A stretch of 64,000 nucleotides of DNA, taken from assembly GCA_031841125.1 (NCBI GenBank), contig CM063106.1:9238001-9302000 (forward strand), read 5' to 3'. Within the stretch, counting starts at the first letter, position 1. Each line of letters opens with the position of its first letter. Under the pieces are notes generated by a model, which worked only from the letters and a program-made list of their open reading frames with translations, searched no databases and was not told the DNA's origin. This stretch comes from Acanthococcus lagerstroemiae. Its lineage: Eukaryota; Arthropoda; Insecta; Hemiptera; Eriococcidae. A program made the position numbers and the translations under genes. This document shows, piece after piece, positions 1 to 11,778 of the stretch.

Positions 1-786
1 GTCTTTAGTTTATGACAAAAGGTAATTTAATACACTTTATTCGCTCTAGTTGGATGAATAAGTTGATTTCCAAATTACTGTTTTTCTTATGGAAGTTTAC
101 CGTTGGTACAAAACGCGTTTGTAAGCAACTAATACATGGAAAACGGAGCCGTTTCAAGTTCCTAAAGGAAAACTAGAGACCTCAATCTCTAAATTCATCT
201 ATTATAAGTCGCAAGAAAACATTTTACTGACTAGAAAAAGCGAATTCAAGTTATATGCATTCTTATGGTGATAATATCCACGATCACATTTGCAGCGCAG
301 GGCTACCAACTTCGGAAATTCTCGGTTACGCCACCTACTCCTCTGCTGTTTCCATGGTCGTGGCTAACCATGCCGATGGAATTTCCACAGCCGTGGCTGA
401 TGGATTTTGGATTGCTCCTTACCCTCTTCCCCTTGATGATGAATTGAGCCTAATTGTATCAACACTCTTCAGGAATAAGTAATCCATTCCACTAGAAAAG
501 TGTTGAAAAGTCAAATTTTTCTAAATTTAACTATGTCAAAATGTGACTATTTTCAAGGAATCACATTTTTTTTCTTTTTCTTTCTTTTATAATACCGATT
601 TTTATAGTTCTCCGGATGCTCTTCCAAATATTTCGAAGTGATGAGAAAGATTATTCTGCGTTACACTACGCACAATAATGTTTACAGACATTCTACCTTC
701 ACTGGATGACTATGTGCTGTAAGATGGAAAATCCCACTTCTTTCCTCTAGGTAGCGCTAATAGCGGCTGATATATAATACATGTCT
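1..786. other. Non-coding AT-rich stretch, nothing recognised
   Basis: No open frame here has a recognisable domain. The frame at about 255-482 is low in complexity and has no family resemblance. I see no repeat structure before the inverted-repeat element that starts near 787. Confidence 0.5.
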
Positions 787-1696
787 CAGTGAAAGTCGAT
801 AATTCAGGGAATGCCGACAATAACTAGTGATTATCGACATTGATGGACTGTTTCAGTTAAAGTTTATAATTTAAATATTTTTATGAACATTAACTAGTGA
901 TTATCGATAATCACTAGCAGCGAGGTAAGAGCAAAAAAACACCATGTTTTTAGGGCCCTTTTGGTAAAAGCAGATTTTTTTAGCACTGGTGGGCCCTTAG
1001 CGGACTCTCAAAACCCTTAGCGGGCCCCTCAAAAAAACCTGGGCTCGGGGGACCCCCCTCTCTGCACAGGCCTGGTGAAATCATTAAATTCGAGACCCTC
1101 ACTTGGCCATGCCTCTTAATTAATGAAAAACAGAGTAAAAACCAAATTTTTAAATCAAAATCCGTTACTAATACTATGAGTGATTAGGAAAATACATTGC
1201 TTAGTGCAATTACCGGCTGGGAGTGTTCGTATGACAATTTTTCCTATTGCTGGATTCTTAAGAGTTTTGATAAGAAATCACGGAAGTTTTGAAGTCCGCC
1301 ACAGATCAATCTTTTTAAAAAGAATAATGAGTGATGTAAACTTGAAAGTACAACACACCATACACACGGCAGTTTTCTCTCTGATTTCATAGTGCAAAAA
1401 TCACATTCCCAGTGTTATCCGGTCCTTATTTGCTAGTAAATTTATGAGAAACCTGGCCAAAGATGGTACCCTGGCCAAAAGTGGATGATTTACCCTGTAC
1501 AAATAATGACCAAATCTTTCCTTTTTACCTTTTCGACGACGCGAGAAATATTTTTCAACTTTCGCTACGCGATGTTAGCGATTATCGATAATTACTAGTT
1601 AATGTACACAATACCTAGTTATGTAACTGAAACAGTCCATCAATGTCGATAATCACTAGTTATTGTCGACATTCCCTGAATTATCGACTTTCACTG
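787..1696. mobile_element. Long-TIR (foldback-type) non-autonomous element
   Basis: The sequence at 787-859 is the reverse complement of 1624-1696 with a single mismatch over about 73 bases (outer end CAGTGAAAGTCGATAATTC). After a short diverged gap the inverted homology continues, to about 925 on the left and about 1565 on the right. The motif ACTAGTGATTATCGA occurs more than once in each arm. The interior has no coding potential and holds a C/G-rich stretch at 950-1075 with a repeated CCCTTAGCGG motif. No clean target duplication is visible: the flanks are TA-rich and the outermost 10-12 bases are ambiguous. The CAGTG end resembles hAT termini, but without an 8-bp duplication the superfamily is open. 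Confidence 0.7.
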
Positions 1697-1699
1697 TGG

Positions 1700-3250
1700 C
1701 ATATATATATTTCAGAGCCCAAAAGTTTTTCCAAACTTGTGCTCTTCTCTTTGATATCTCTTTTTCCATACTGTCTTCAAATGATACAATTTTGCCTAGG
1801 TATGTTGTACTTTCTGCTACTTTTATTAGCTCACTTCCAATCTTGATTCATTTACGTAGTTTAGCGTTTGTTAGTAGCGCCGTTTTGTTGGCATTTATTT
1901 CTAATCCTACTTTCCGACATTGCTCAGCTAGCTCGTTTGCCATTTTTTCCAATTCCTTGCCGTCCTGAAAGATTAGCGCCACACATCGTCAGCAAATCTT
2001 AGATTACTGAGCCATTCCCCATTTTAATTTTTGAAACACATCCTCTAGCAAGCAGTTGAATAGATTGGGTATGTGAGGGTCACCGTGTTCAACTCCTCTT
2101 TCTATTTTGAATTTTGACTCCGATTTGTCCAGGTGTACCCGCCCCTCTGAATTCTTATACATGTCTTTTATAGTTCTTATCAGTTTCTCTGGTATTCCCT
2201 GATGACCTAGGGCTTCCCAAAGTGATGATAAATATATGAGGAGCGATATTCCAAAACTGCCGTCCAGTTTTATATTTTTTCAGGGGAAAGAAAAAACCTG
2301 GTGTATTCCTGTATTACACCTATATGTCACGGTTGATAGTCGGGTTGCCTAGTAGAACACTTACAGGAATTTATCTCGTTGAAATATTGAATGTACCTGG
2401 TACAGGGCTGTTTTGGAACAACATTTTTGAATTATTAGTTTTGTTTGGCACAAAATTAGACATACTGTACCTTAGTAGACTCTAATTCATAAAATTCTCA
2501 AGATAATGTCGACTCCTCTATTGTGACAAAAATATGTGGACAGAGGCCGACTTGGAACAACTTTTTTCTTCTTCTTGCAAGTCCATTTTGGCTTCTTACG
2601 TGCGTTAGATCCGCGATATCGTGATTTTGTTCAGGCAGAATATGTATTACTAGATTCCTCACCAGATGGCGCTATAAAATGATTTTTCAAAAAAATGGAC
2701 ACAGGCCGTTTTGGAATATCGCTCCTCACATAGAATCAAAAGCTTTCCGAAAATTTACGAATAATAGGTACAGTGGTTGATATTCCCTTGTTTTTTCTAT
2801 TAGTTGTCCAATTATGAATAATTGGTCCGTGGTAGAATGATTTCTACAAAATTCTGTCTGTTCGGCACCTTGGCATTGTTCCAATTGTTGGTATGCGGTT
2901 TTCGATTATTTTAGCAAACATTTTCCCTAAATTTTAACTCAAACTTATTGGCTTGTAATAATTTTTATCATTTTTAGCTAATTTTTTGAATAGTAATATG
3001 ATTTTCGAAAATCGCCATTGTATTGGTATTGCTTCATTTTCCAATATCAGGTTACAAAGTTTTGTTAAACTTGGTGTTGACTCCTCAGCAAGGATTTTTA
3101 ATTCGTAATTTCCAATTTTATTTGGCCCTGATACTTTGCTTGTTTTTAGCTCCCTCAGGACTGGAAGGACTTCGCTTTTTAAAATTTGAGGTACTTCCTC
3201 CATGTTGTTTAACCCCTTATAAGGCATTTCCTCTGGTCCTTGGGGTACTT
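1700..3250 (-). pseudogene. RTE-type LINE reverse transcriptase remnant
   Basis: Read on the minus strand, this is the reverse transcriptase of a non-LTR retrotransposon. The upstream part (3227 to 2934) encodes the finger region, with a linker ending in KPISL, the counterpart of YRPISL. A KAFDS block follows near 2735-2750, then a damaged RGVxxGDP block near 2050-2110, the catalytic FADD box at 1985-1996, and a thumb segment ending in TTYLG near 1790-1810. Stop codons and frameshifts break it, including one directly after FADD, so it is dead. It is also split by a MITE at 2235-2730. The clade call rests on the FADD context and on similarity to the other fragments of the same type in this window. 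Confidence 0.8.
2235..2730. mobile_element. TA-flanked MITE nested in the LINE
   Basis: The ends are inverted repeats. The left reads TATGAGGAGCGATATTCC, and the complement of the right end reads TGTGAGGAGCGATATTCC. Both continue into CAAAAC. TA dinucleotides flank it at 2233-2234 and 2731-2732, as expected for the Tc1/mariner/pogo group. It interrupts the LINE reading frame inside the KAFDS region, and LINE sequence resumes on both sides. Echoes of the terminal motif (TTTTGGAACAAC, TTGGAACAAC) occur inside near 2410 and 2550. There is no transposase. Confidence 0.8.
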
Positions 3251-3320
3251 TTTATAAAGTTTTTTGTAGAAATCTGTTGCCACTTGAACAATTTTTCCTT
3301 GTCGAATGTATAATGAGCAC

Positions 3321-5090
3321 ATACCCCATAATAGGATAAGTTCCCCTATGATCACTATCTGATCGGTGTTAAAGGCATAAAATACCTATATCGTAAATGA
3401 TACCTTTAGGTCGTAGTGGCTTCCCATATTCCACTGGGATTCCTTATGTCCGTTTGAATGTTCTCTAGATAAAGCTAGTCCCAACAATGTTTTTGAAAAT
3501 AAATAAATAAAATAAAGTGTTTTATGACGAAATTTTCAATTTGCACCTTTTTAGGAGTCTAATTCTACTGAACTATCCCCCCCCCCCCGACCTCAAAAAA
3601 ATTTCAATGAGGTTTCGTTAGCTATGTCAGTTTTTGAACTGATTTATAACCGAAGACCTTTTGTTTCATCGCAGCAGATTCGAGTTCGGCGATGACGTAT
3701 GATTGAAATCGCATCAAGGGTAACCTGTTCTGGGTCACATCAACGTTCAACAGTTCATAGCTCATATTGTGGCACGTTCAACGACTTATTTCTCCAGACT
3801 GTGTTATGGGTTTCGGTCAATCAGCTCGAGTTCGGAGACTCTCGTCACCTAATACAATCAGTCATGGGGAGTCAACTCGTCTGTTACGAACGAGGAGCAG
3901 TGTATGCCGCTCTCATTCTCGAAGTCTAGCTGACCCGCCAGACTGAAAGAATGCTGCGAGACTGCGAAATGAACGGTCTGGAAGCAGTTAAATTCGACAA
4001 AATTATCTCGGCGACTAATCGCCGATGCAATAACAAGAGTACGGTTGACCGGCGAAAACTGAATAATTCGGGCGATTCGTGAACCGTAACGATTAAAAAA
4101 ATTAAATGAACTCATTAACGAAACACGTCGAACAGAAAATTCGTGGCCCGATGCACGAAAGATCGCATTTTGGAAGTGGGCCTCGAAAATACGTCTCCGG
4201 CTTTGGGCGCGGGGTGCGCGAGTGTGTGGATAGTAAAAACTCTATTTTCACGGTCTGTCGAGCATGTCTAGCTTTCGTCTCCGGGGCCTTTTTGAAGAGA
4301 CGCCAGCTTCTGTTAAATTCGTTTATTACACCGTTAATTATCACGTTATTAAAGCCCAACGCCGAAGCAGCGAAATGAAGTTGTTAAGATGTCCGTGTAC
4401 TTGTAGTCGTAGACTCGTACACATATGTGTCGAGAAAATGCTCACCCAGTCAATTTTATAACTTTTTTTTTGCACCGGGCCCGGTGACGGTGATTTCACT
4501 ATTACTCATTGCCGTCTCAGTACCCATAATAGTTGATGATGCATACTAAAATTTGCTATATGCCAGCGCAGACTGACTCGCCGCCCAGGACACCGAGGAA
4601 ATTCCCGGTGGGTTTGTTTGTCCGTTAGTCCCACCCAGCAGGACCAGTAAAACTTTCAAAACATCGCCCCTGCCCCCAAAAAATCCTATTCTAGCTGGTA
4701 ATATTGCTGTATGTATGACGTGGACAATCGATCATTCTCGGGATTTCGCTCCTTGCGTCGGAATTGTGGCCGAGGTATAAGTGTATACAACACACCCCAA
4801 AAAATTATTGGGGTACAGAATTGACGTAAAATTATGTGTCTGTGGAGGACGTTGAATCGTACAAACCTATAGGAGGAGTTACGTCAGACAAACGAAGAAA
4901 GTCCCTGCCTAAATTTTGTTCTATTACGGAAGACATTCACGAGATAAACTTGAAATTTCGAAGATAATTTTAATTCGTTAATACAATTCCACGAAGAGTT
5001 TTTTTTTTTAGACTATGTGTATATTATCATGATGTACCCAATTCTGTCGAGACTGCCCCCTCCCCGCAAGAAAATGATATCCATTTCGTA
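3321..5090. other. Non-repetitive region without a recognised gene
   Basis: Several short open frames overlap on both strands (for example 3699-3929, 4106-4378), but none shows a domain. The stretch 3700-4470 has more balanced composition than its surroundings and no obvious repeat. It could be unique non-coding sequence under constraint, which cannot be told from one sequence. A poly-C run lies near 3580-3590. Confidence 0.35.
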
Positions 5091-5099
5091 TTTTTCAAA

Positions 5100-5380
5100 T
5101 TTTCTATTCCAGCAAAAAGACCTTAGAAATGGATTCAGCAATCCACAAAACCTGTTTTCAATACAAGCAATGTGAAAATTGGAGTATAATCACAGATTAG
5201 CCTCTTGTGGAGCTTGAAAGGTTGAGGAAATTCTACTAATAACGTAAAGAACTTAGAAATTGGAGAAATTTGAGAAATTGAAGACTAAACTCCTGTTGAG
5301 CCTCAAGGGTAGAGAGGAGGCAGAAAATGACCCCTGAAACGGATTTAGTGACCAAAATACCGTACTATTGAAGTACAGTA
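5100..5380. repeat. Degenerate tandem array, left part
   Basis: Units share blocks such as TAGCCTCTTGTGGAGCTTGA followed by AGGTTGAG, then ACCCCTGAAACGGATTTAGTGA. The same blocks recur at about 5196 and 5288 and, beyond an inserted element, at about 6850 and 6980. Unit length is roughly 100-130 bases with strong divergence. No coding function is seen. Confidence 0.65.
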
Positions 5381-6810
5381 GGGGAGACTGGGGAGGATTC
5401 GGACAGTTTTGCATTTTGACATTTTACGTGAAATCTATGACATTTTGTGGCAATTGCACCCCACCATCGTAAATTTTGGACTTTTTTACATCTAAAATAA
5501 TTTTTGTTTCCCATTTTTATCTTCATTATCACCATGATAATTAATTTTCAAAAACTTGCTTTTTTTGTCCGAAACTTGACACGGAGGGGGGGGGGGGTGA
5601 GCATTCGGACAAGTTATGAGGAGGAATCGGACACGACATAAAATTCCATACAAATTGAAGAAAATATGCACGAATGCAAATTTATTATTTATTTACGAAA
5701 ATGAAACTTTGTAAACAACATAAAAACCATTCAAACCATTAATTAATTACACTACTGAACAAAATGGAATTTTTGTTTGCACAACGCATTTAAGGAGGTG
5801 ATTCTTGAGTACTTTTCAACGCTGAATACAGTGCCGTCGGCCGTTTTTCTCTATCACGTCTAGTTTTTCTGATCAAAAACTATTAAAAATTCAACTAAAT
5901 GTGTTCAAAAAGAGGTTTAGGAACTGAATGTGGTCATACTGATTCGTGTTGTTGTATGTAGTGGTGTGTATTCCGTCTGTTTGTTTTCTGTATAGTGGAT
6001 CTGATAACACTGATAATATTCAGTCAGTGGTACCGCTTATTCCACTGCAAAAACAAAATGGAAACGAATTACAGTCGTTCAAAACTCCGAATTGTGACGT
6101 GATAGAGAAAAATGGATCGCAGTATCGTGTTCAGCGTTGAAAAGTACCTCAGAATCACCTGTCAAAATGTGTTGTGCAAAATAGCTGTTCAGTAGTGTTA
6201 TCAACAAAATACCATTTAATATCGATTTTGTCGCTGAGCCTTTTTTTCTCATCATTAACCTTGTCAAGTTTTTCAATAATATCAGAAAAAGGCACGAACG
6301 AGGTATCCGGGACGTCCGAGAAATAAAAGTTATCAGGCACCTACCAAAAAAAAAAAAACAACAAAAAACACACACCAGCACTTCTTATCACATCGAGATC
6401 ATAGAAAAATCAGTGAGAACACCATTTGTCCGAATGCTCCCAACCTATCATTTTCATGAACTTTTTTTTACATGAAACGACACTCAGCCGTAACGACAGA
6501 AATTGCTTACCTACTTATTTTCGAATATCCGACCTACCTAACAAAAATCGATTGAAATTGATATCTCTTCAGAAAGTCAAAAATATTTCATTTTTAAAAA
6601 TTGGTGACTGAGCAAAAAAACAGTAAAAAAGCACATTTTTTGTTATAAATCCGCGAAAATTATAAAAGTCTGAAATTTTTTTTTGCATAAATGCATAGCT
6701 ATCAATATAATGAAGTTTCATTTTGGAAATTGGCGATTTTTGAAAAGATTGAAGCCCCAAATGGAGGTCGTCCGAATCTTCCCCGTGTCCGATTGCTCCC
6801 CAGTCTCCCC
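5381..6810. mobile_element. TA-flanked TIR element, 1.43 kb, non-autonomous
   Basis: The left end (GGGGAGACTGGGGAG, 5381 onward) and the complement of the right end (to 6810) match over about 25 bases with two mismatches, flanked by TA on both sides. It sits inside a tandem array: joining the flanks gives CAGTAAAGAACTTGG, nearly the same as the uninterrupted ACGTAAAGAACTTAG near 5243. That internal empty-site comparison supports the boundaries. The terminal motif (C/G)GGACA with GAGG/GGGG is repeated inside, near 5605-5635 and 6425-6440. An internal inverted repeat joins 5749-5860 with 6096-6198. No transposase is recognisable, so it was presumably mobilised by a pogo-like enzyme supplied in trans. 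Confidence 0.85.
5749..6198. repeat. Internal ~110-bp inverted repeat within the TIR element
   Basis: Bases 5749-5860 are an imperfect reverse complement of 6096-6198, sharing blocks such as TACTTTTCAACGCTGAA and TTTTTCTCTATCACGTC. The spacer is about 235 bases. The arrangement could form a long hairpin in DNA or RNA. Confidence 0.75.
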
Positions 6811-7115
6811 TAAAGAACTTGGAAATCGGAAACATAGAAGTAATTAAGGATTAGCCTCATGTGGAGCTTCAAGGGTTGAGAGAAGGGGAGAAAGAATCTT
6901 TGAAATGGATTCAGTGACTTGAAAAATCCTGCTACCGATGTAATGAATTCGGAAATTGAGGGAAATTGGAATAACTGTAAAATGATCCTCCGTGGAACCT
7001 GAATGGTGTGTGGGGGGGATAACCCCTGAAATGAATTCAGTGACTCTTAATACCTTCATATGGGAAAGAGAATAAATATTAAGCTTACCTGGGGAGTCCT
7101 TCAAGCTCAAATTTC
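6811..7115. repeat. Degenerate tandem array, right part
   Basis: This continues the array left of the inserted element. Units near 6850, 6979 and 7081 carry variants of the GGAGCTTCAAGGGTTGAG block and of CCTGAAATGAATTCAGTGAC. Confidence 0.65.
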
Positions 7116-8059
7116 AAAAATCAATGTTAAGTTTCATGAGAAGTACCCTTTGCGAGACACATTAACTTTTTCCAATTTTGCTCAAACTTTGTAGAATTTT
7201 TTTTCTCTCTTTTTTTTCCCTTCAATATTTGGAACCGACCTGGAGAGGGGCATTGGAATATACAAAGTCAAAAATGAGGACCACCTTAATAAATACAATG
7301 GGCAATGGAATTGGAGGGATAGAAGTACTGGATGGATGACAGTGAACTGAAGGAGTCCGTGAACAGAGGAACAGAGGAGGAAAGAGGGAAATGTTGACTG
7401 ATGTGAGGCAGAGGTAGATTGCTGTGAGTTCGGCGGGTAATCTTGATCGAAATGGAAGAATTTATTATTGATAGAGTAAACATCGAATGAGGGTTTTAGA
7501 TCATCAGTAAAGCAGATAGTGGAAGAAGATTCTGAAATGTAAGGGATTGGATTTCTTTTCGCCTACCTTGTTCGGACGGTACAATTTCTGTCGAATTTAG
7601 TGACGTTTAGGTAATGATACGTCGAATATCGTTTTCGACTCTTACTAGTACCTCGGAAGGTATTTGAGCAAAAATTTCGGAATGATAGTACAAGATGGTA
7701 AAGAACGAGTAGAAGACAGTACCGAAATTGCAGGAATATCTAATTTAATGAGGAGAGCCAACCCCCTGGATGTACTCCTAAAAGCTATCATGCAACTTTC
7801 TCGTTAGTTGTTACGTTCATCAACAAAATTCAAATATTTACTTTTTTGTCCTTCCCAGCTGGCCAACTAATACTTAATGAAGAATCATCGGTTTGATCCT
7901 CAGATTTGGACTGCTTTTGCAAAATGTGCCTTAGTTTCAGCTATATCCTTTAATCTGAGATGTCTTGGGTCATGCTTAGCATCACACGGATATGGTGAAG
8001 TGATTGATCACAAAAATAACACAACGGTCCCCGCCCTTAAAAAAGAAATACGCGAGGTG
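7116..8059. other. Non-coding stretch, nothing recognised
   Basis: Only short open frames without domains occur. Purine-rich low-complexity sequence lies near 7300-7420. Confidence 0.4.
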
Positions 8060-8329
8060 TCGGGGGACAAACGATAAACGCGAAGCTTTTCTTTCGCACT
8101 GTGTGTGTATTGAATGTCATTGGACAGGAAACTGTTTACGATGGTGTGGAGGGGAAGCAGTCCGGTTTCACATACGCGCTCTCACGCTCTCTGTCGCTCT
8201 CTATCTCACTAAATGTGGGTGGAGCTTTACTACGTCACGTCCGTTGCATGTGTTCGCGTTCGCGTTTGTTTCACTTTTTCTACGTTAATTACCCATCTTG
8301 AACCTGTGTAAAGATGCTTCACTTCAAAA
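8060..8329 (+). repeat. Dispersed repeat family, copy 1
   Basis: About 270 bases are shared with 52729-53038. Shared blocks include GGAAACTGTTTACGATGGTG, a CT-rich tract, TCACTAAATGTGGGTGGAGC and TTACTACGTCA. The 3' end carries CCTGTGTAAAG followed by GCTTCACTTCAAA. Overall identity is high apart from the CT tract. Superfamily unknown: there is no TIR or poly-A that I can fix. Confidence 0.75.
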
Positions 8330-10003
8330 TCTCTTTGCCGGTGAATTGGCATTTTCCTAGGAACTCTTATGATTCCAACTGACCCTTGCAAAGTGCAAAA
8401 AAGTCTTTTCTGAAACTTTTGGCTAGAAGATCGCGGATCAGAGGGTAACACAAAAAATTTGAAAATATGAAAATACCGGCAACAGAAAGGTAAAGCAATC
8501 AAAACTTTGGCCGTTCAGAAAACATCAAACTTCCAGCTCGATACTTGAGTCTCTGAGGAAAAGTCAGGAATCTATCTGGCTCTGTCAGACATATCAAAGA
8601 TAGAACCTAAGTTTGTTTGTTTGTCTGTCTGGCAGTATTACGTACATGATAGACCAATAATTTTAACTCATCAGAGCAATTTTTGTATCACTATAAGTTG
8701 TAAGTCATTAATACGGCAACGTAGGTACTTTTTGTAGGGAATGCGAGAAAGTAATTACACGAAGTTTTATGAAAAAAAGAAGAAACATATGGAATCGAGG
8801 AACGCGGCGAAGAGCAATATGATCTCTTCAAGTCAATAATCGTTTTTCATACATCAATGTCCAAGTTACGATGTGGTCATTTATCGAACGTTTGGTTTTC
8901 TGTACCCCAACCGTTCATAATTTGACCTCTACATAGGTATTTGTTTCAACGTTCGGTTTTATTTTAATTTTTTCTTAACGCAATTACACGTTAGAGTATT
9001 TTTCAGTTTTTTTTTTTCGAGCAAGATTTATACTCGTATCTTTTCTTATCGCGTTAGCAATATACCTTCAGCGTTTGTAATTATCTTAATTTTCGCCGTT
9101 ACATTTCTAGTACCTGGGGATCGTGTAAAAAGAAGATATAAATCAGACTTTTTTTTATTCTTTCGAGCCGCAGAAATGCACTAGTATGTCTGCAAATGAC
9201 AAGCAAAATTATCCGAGTGTAAATATTTAAAAAGAATAATCGGAGGGTAACGGTATGGATGATTAAATGAGAGCATTTTTCAACATTCTTATCTTGTACA
9301 ACCTCAAGAAGACGAAAAAAGATGAAAAAAGAACTCGGGCTAATGTAAAGGCGCGCTGCCTTTTTGAACCTTCATTTGTTGTTAAATCCTTTTGTGTTCG
9401 TAGAGACTGAGAGTACCCTGGTAGACCGTATTGTGCGTTTGATGTAGAGTTGCGAAGAACACGGTTTCTGGGATTAATAGATTCCGAAAGGAGCTCATAC
9501 GAAAATTGGTAGAACGTGTGGTATTGATCGTGATCATGTTCAGAGCTGGAAATTTGGAAAGTCGTCTTTTGGACTTACGTAAATTTCCGTGGCGTCGAAA
9601 GTTTCCTGAAGAAAAAGATTCTTGTTTGAAAATTGAGTTGATAAACCAACAATTCGAAAATATTGTCTCTGAAATCTCTCATAGCACCTTTCATGATCTT
9701 GCTAAAGAGTTTTCAATAATTATTTTATTATATTTCTTTCTTTTTATTTACTCGTTTATTAACGAATTTATTTGTTTTCTACTACACCTCGTCTTCATTT
9801 CTCTGTGAGATTTTTCTATCGCATCCTACATTTTCCCAGTTGTGTGATTGAATTTCCTATTACCTGTTCTCGCCAAAAATTTTGTTTTTGAATTTCATAC
9901 CGTTCTTATATTTTTTATTTCTAATATTTTTTACACAATCATTTGCCGCTTTTTAAATATTTTTATAGTTTTATATTCCAATATAAATTTTGACAACTGA
10001 ATT
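8330..10003. other. Non-coding AT-rich stretch
   Basis: No recognised gene. The open frame at 9506-9808 ends in a run of hydrophobic residues encoded by T-rich sequence and has no family resemblance. Confidence 0.4.
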
Positions 10004-10215
10004 CAGGCACTCGCTGAAGACGAGGAACGAACCGGGGTGCGCTAGTTTCCAGGCACTCGCCGAAGAGTTACGGAAGGATGTCAGTGTGCTCTGGCTTCCA
10101 GGCACTCGCTGAAATCTAAGGAAAGGAAACGGGGTGCGCTGGTTTTCAGGTACTCGCCGCAGAGTTGAAGAAGGAGTCAGGGTGCTCTGGCTTCCAGGCA
10201 CTCGCTGAAGACAAG
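10004..10215. repeat. 48-bp minisatellite, five copies
   Basis: The anchor CAGGCACTCGC (one copy CAGGTACTCGC) begins at 10004, 10050, 10099, 10147 and 10195, a spacing of 46, 49, 48 and 48 bases. Alternate units are more alike: one class carries GGGGTGCGCT and the other GTGCTCTGGCTTC. A higher-order unit of about 96 bases is therefore likely. Because 48 is a multiple of three, the minus strand keeps an open frame (10255 to 9971) with 16-residue repeats such as RVPGSQSTLT. There is no evidence that it is translated. Confidence 0.85.
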
Positions 10216-10731
10216 TGCAAAATAGCGGGAGAAGCAGGAAGGCAAAAAAAAGCAAGGATAGCTTGTCGCAATTCTTTAGTTTGCCTGAGTTGGCTTGACT
10301 ACCCTAATTTCTCCGGGTAGTTAGATAGGCAGGAGCAACAGACTTCATCCGCGAGTAGCAAACGAACCACCCTCGCGGTACGAAGTTGTTTCGCGCGACA
10401 CAAAATTGTTCTCTCAATAACCGAAATGCGAGACCCGGTTTTATGATGCAGCGCTCGACTCTACTTTTAGCGGTGGTGGAATCTTGAAGTATTTTCTCGC
10501 CCAAGTAAACAGAGTACGCGCGTACGTCACAATGTATGCCCTTTGTAGACTTGTTGTATAGCCCCTCTGTTTCCTCTCGTATGGATCCCCTTTGTAGACC
10601 CGTCGTATAGCCCTTCCATATCCCCTTCATGAATCCCCTCCGTAAACCCGGGTAGATCCCCTCTTATAATTCAGATATATATGGGAAGGGATGATGGGCT
10701 CTCAGCCAGTTGTTTGAACATCCTTTCTATC
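10216..10731. other. Non-coding, short degenerate repeats
   Basis: Between 10540 and 10665 a short C-rich motif (GATCCCCT, GTAGACCC, TATAGCCC) recurs irregularly. No gene is recognised. Confidence 0.4.
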
Positions 10732-11778
10732 GGCCGCACTACAATTGAGTCCCACCTTAATTTATTATGAGTGCGAATTGAGTCCAATACTGTAAGTGGA
10801 TTGAGTCCCGAATATTTTGCATGAAAAAATGTAGAAATGTAGCCAACTAATTGTGTATTACGGCAAAAAAGAAATTAATGAAATGAAATCAGTTAAGTAT
10901 TTGTACAAAAACAACAAGTCAAAATTTTCTAAGTGTAAGGTAAAAAAGGTTTTAAAAAATGAACATTATTAATTATGAGAAAAAGTACATACATCTCACT
11001 AGTTACAATTTCTCCTTTGGCAAAAATTTATAACTGACGTGTTTAATGAAAGTCATTACATCTATATGACCAGAGTCAAACGCTAACATTTTTCCGGCTA
11101 CAAATAGCTCCTTTCCGATGACTGAAGTGGAAGCTTTCACGGCAGAACGCATCTTTATGTAAGTGACAGTTTGGAGACGCAGCAAAACAGTAGTAAATGT
11201 ACCTAAATTAGGGTGAGCAGGATAGAAACTTTTATTCAAATGTGAATGGAAAGCTTCACATGCATTGGTCGTACGGGTTAAACATGATGAGTATATTTCG
11301 CCCACATGTGAGGCGGAAACAAAGAATTGGGTTTGAAATATGTCTTCAGAAGGTACGAATGAAATTTTTGAATTTGCGGATTCCGAGGAGCAGCAGGTTT
11401 CAGATGATCGTTGAAAGTTTTTAAGACTTCACTTGGTCGCAGAAAAGGTGGGCTGAAAAACAGTTTCAGGTATTGTCCTATGTTACTGTCCACATCTCTG
11501 TACTGAGGTGCCAAACCAAGGGTCTGAATGTGCCGCCACCAGGCCTGTGATAAATGAAACCGACAGCCTATTATGATAATTCTTGGCCACATTAGCCGCG
11601 CAGCCTTATGAATGCTTTCCTCGAAGTCCGCGAATTATATTATTGCTGGGACTCAACTGATATACTAACTGGGACCCAATTCACCCATCTTGTGGGACTC
11701 AATTAGCATACGATGGGGACTCAATTTGGCTGTGGACCGGACTCAATTAGACAATATGGGACTCAATTGTAAATTTCC
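10732..11778. mobile_element. Mutator-like (MULE) element with 9-bp target duplication
   Basis: The 9-bp sequence CTTTCTATC occurs immediately outside both ends (10723-10731 and 11779-11787), the target-duplication length typical of Mutator-like elements. Each end has a diverged outer 8-9 bases beginning GG, followed by the inverted ACAATTGAGTCCCA (10741 on the left, 11757-11770 complement on the right). The ATTGAGTCC motif is repeated within both ends, about three times on the left and six times on the right. The interior holds the C-terminal part of a MULE transposase on the minus strand. At 1.05 kb it is an internally deleted copy. Confidence 0.9.
11003..11645 (-). pseudogene. MULE transposase C-terminal fragment
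   Basis: The minus strand encodes the distal half of an insect-type Mutator-like transposase. The upstream frame (about 11645 to 11290) contains GCRFHLSQAWWR. After a frameshift near 11290 the second frame continues (to 11003) with TRTTNACEAFHSHLN, the conserved block that carries the last catalytic Glu of the DDE triad, and a downstream helix-rich tail. The DNA-binding region and the first two catalytic Asp residues are absent, and the frameshift breaks the rest, so it cannot be an active transposase. Recognition rests on the CRFHL and RTTNxxE motifs characteristic of the family. Confidence 0.85.

Noticed and set aside
787..1696. 8-bp hAT target duplication
   Set aside because: Flanks ACATGTCT and TGGCATAT do not match. 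The superfamily is left open.
4106..4378. Opposed open frames of about 85-90 codons
   Set aside because: Both strands are open, neither has a domain, and the composition is neutral, as in random sequence.
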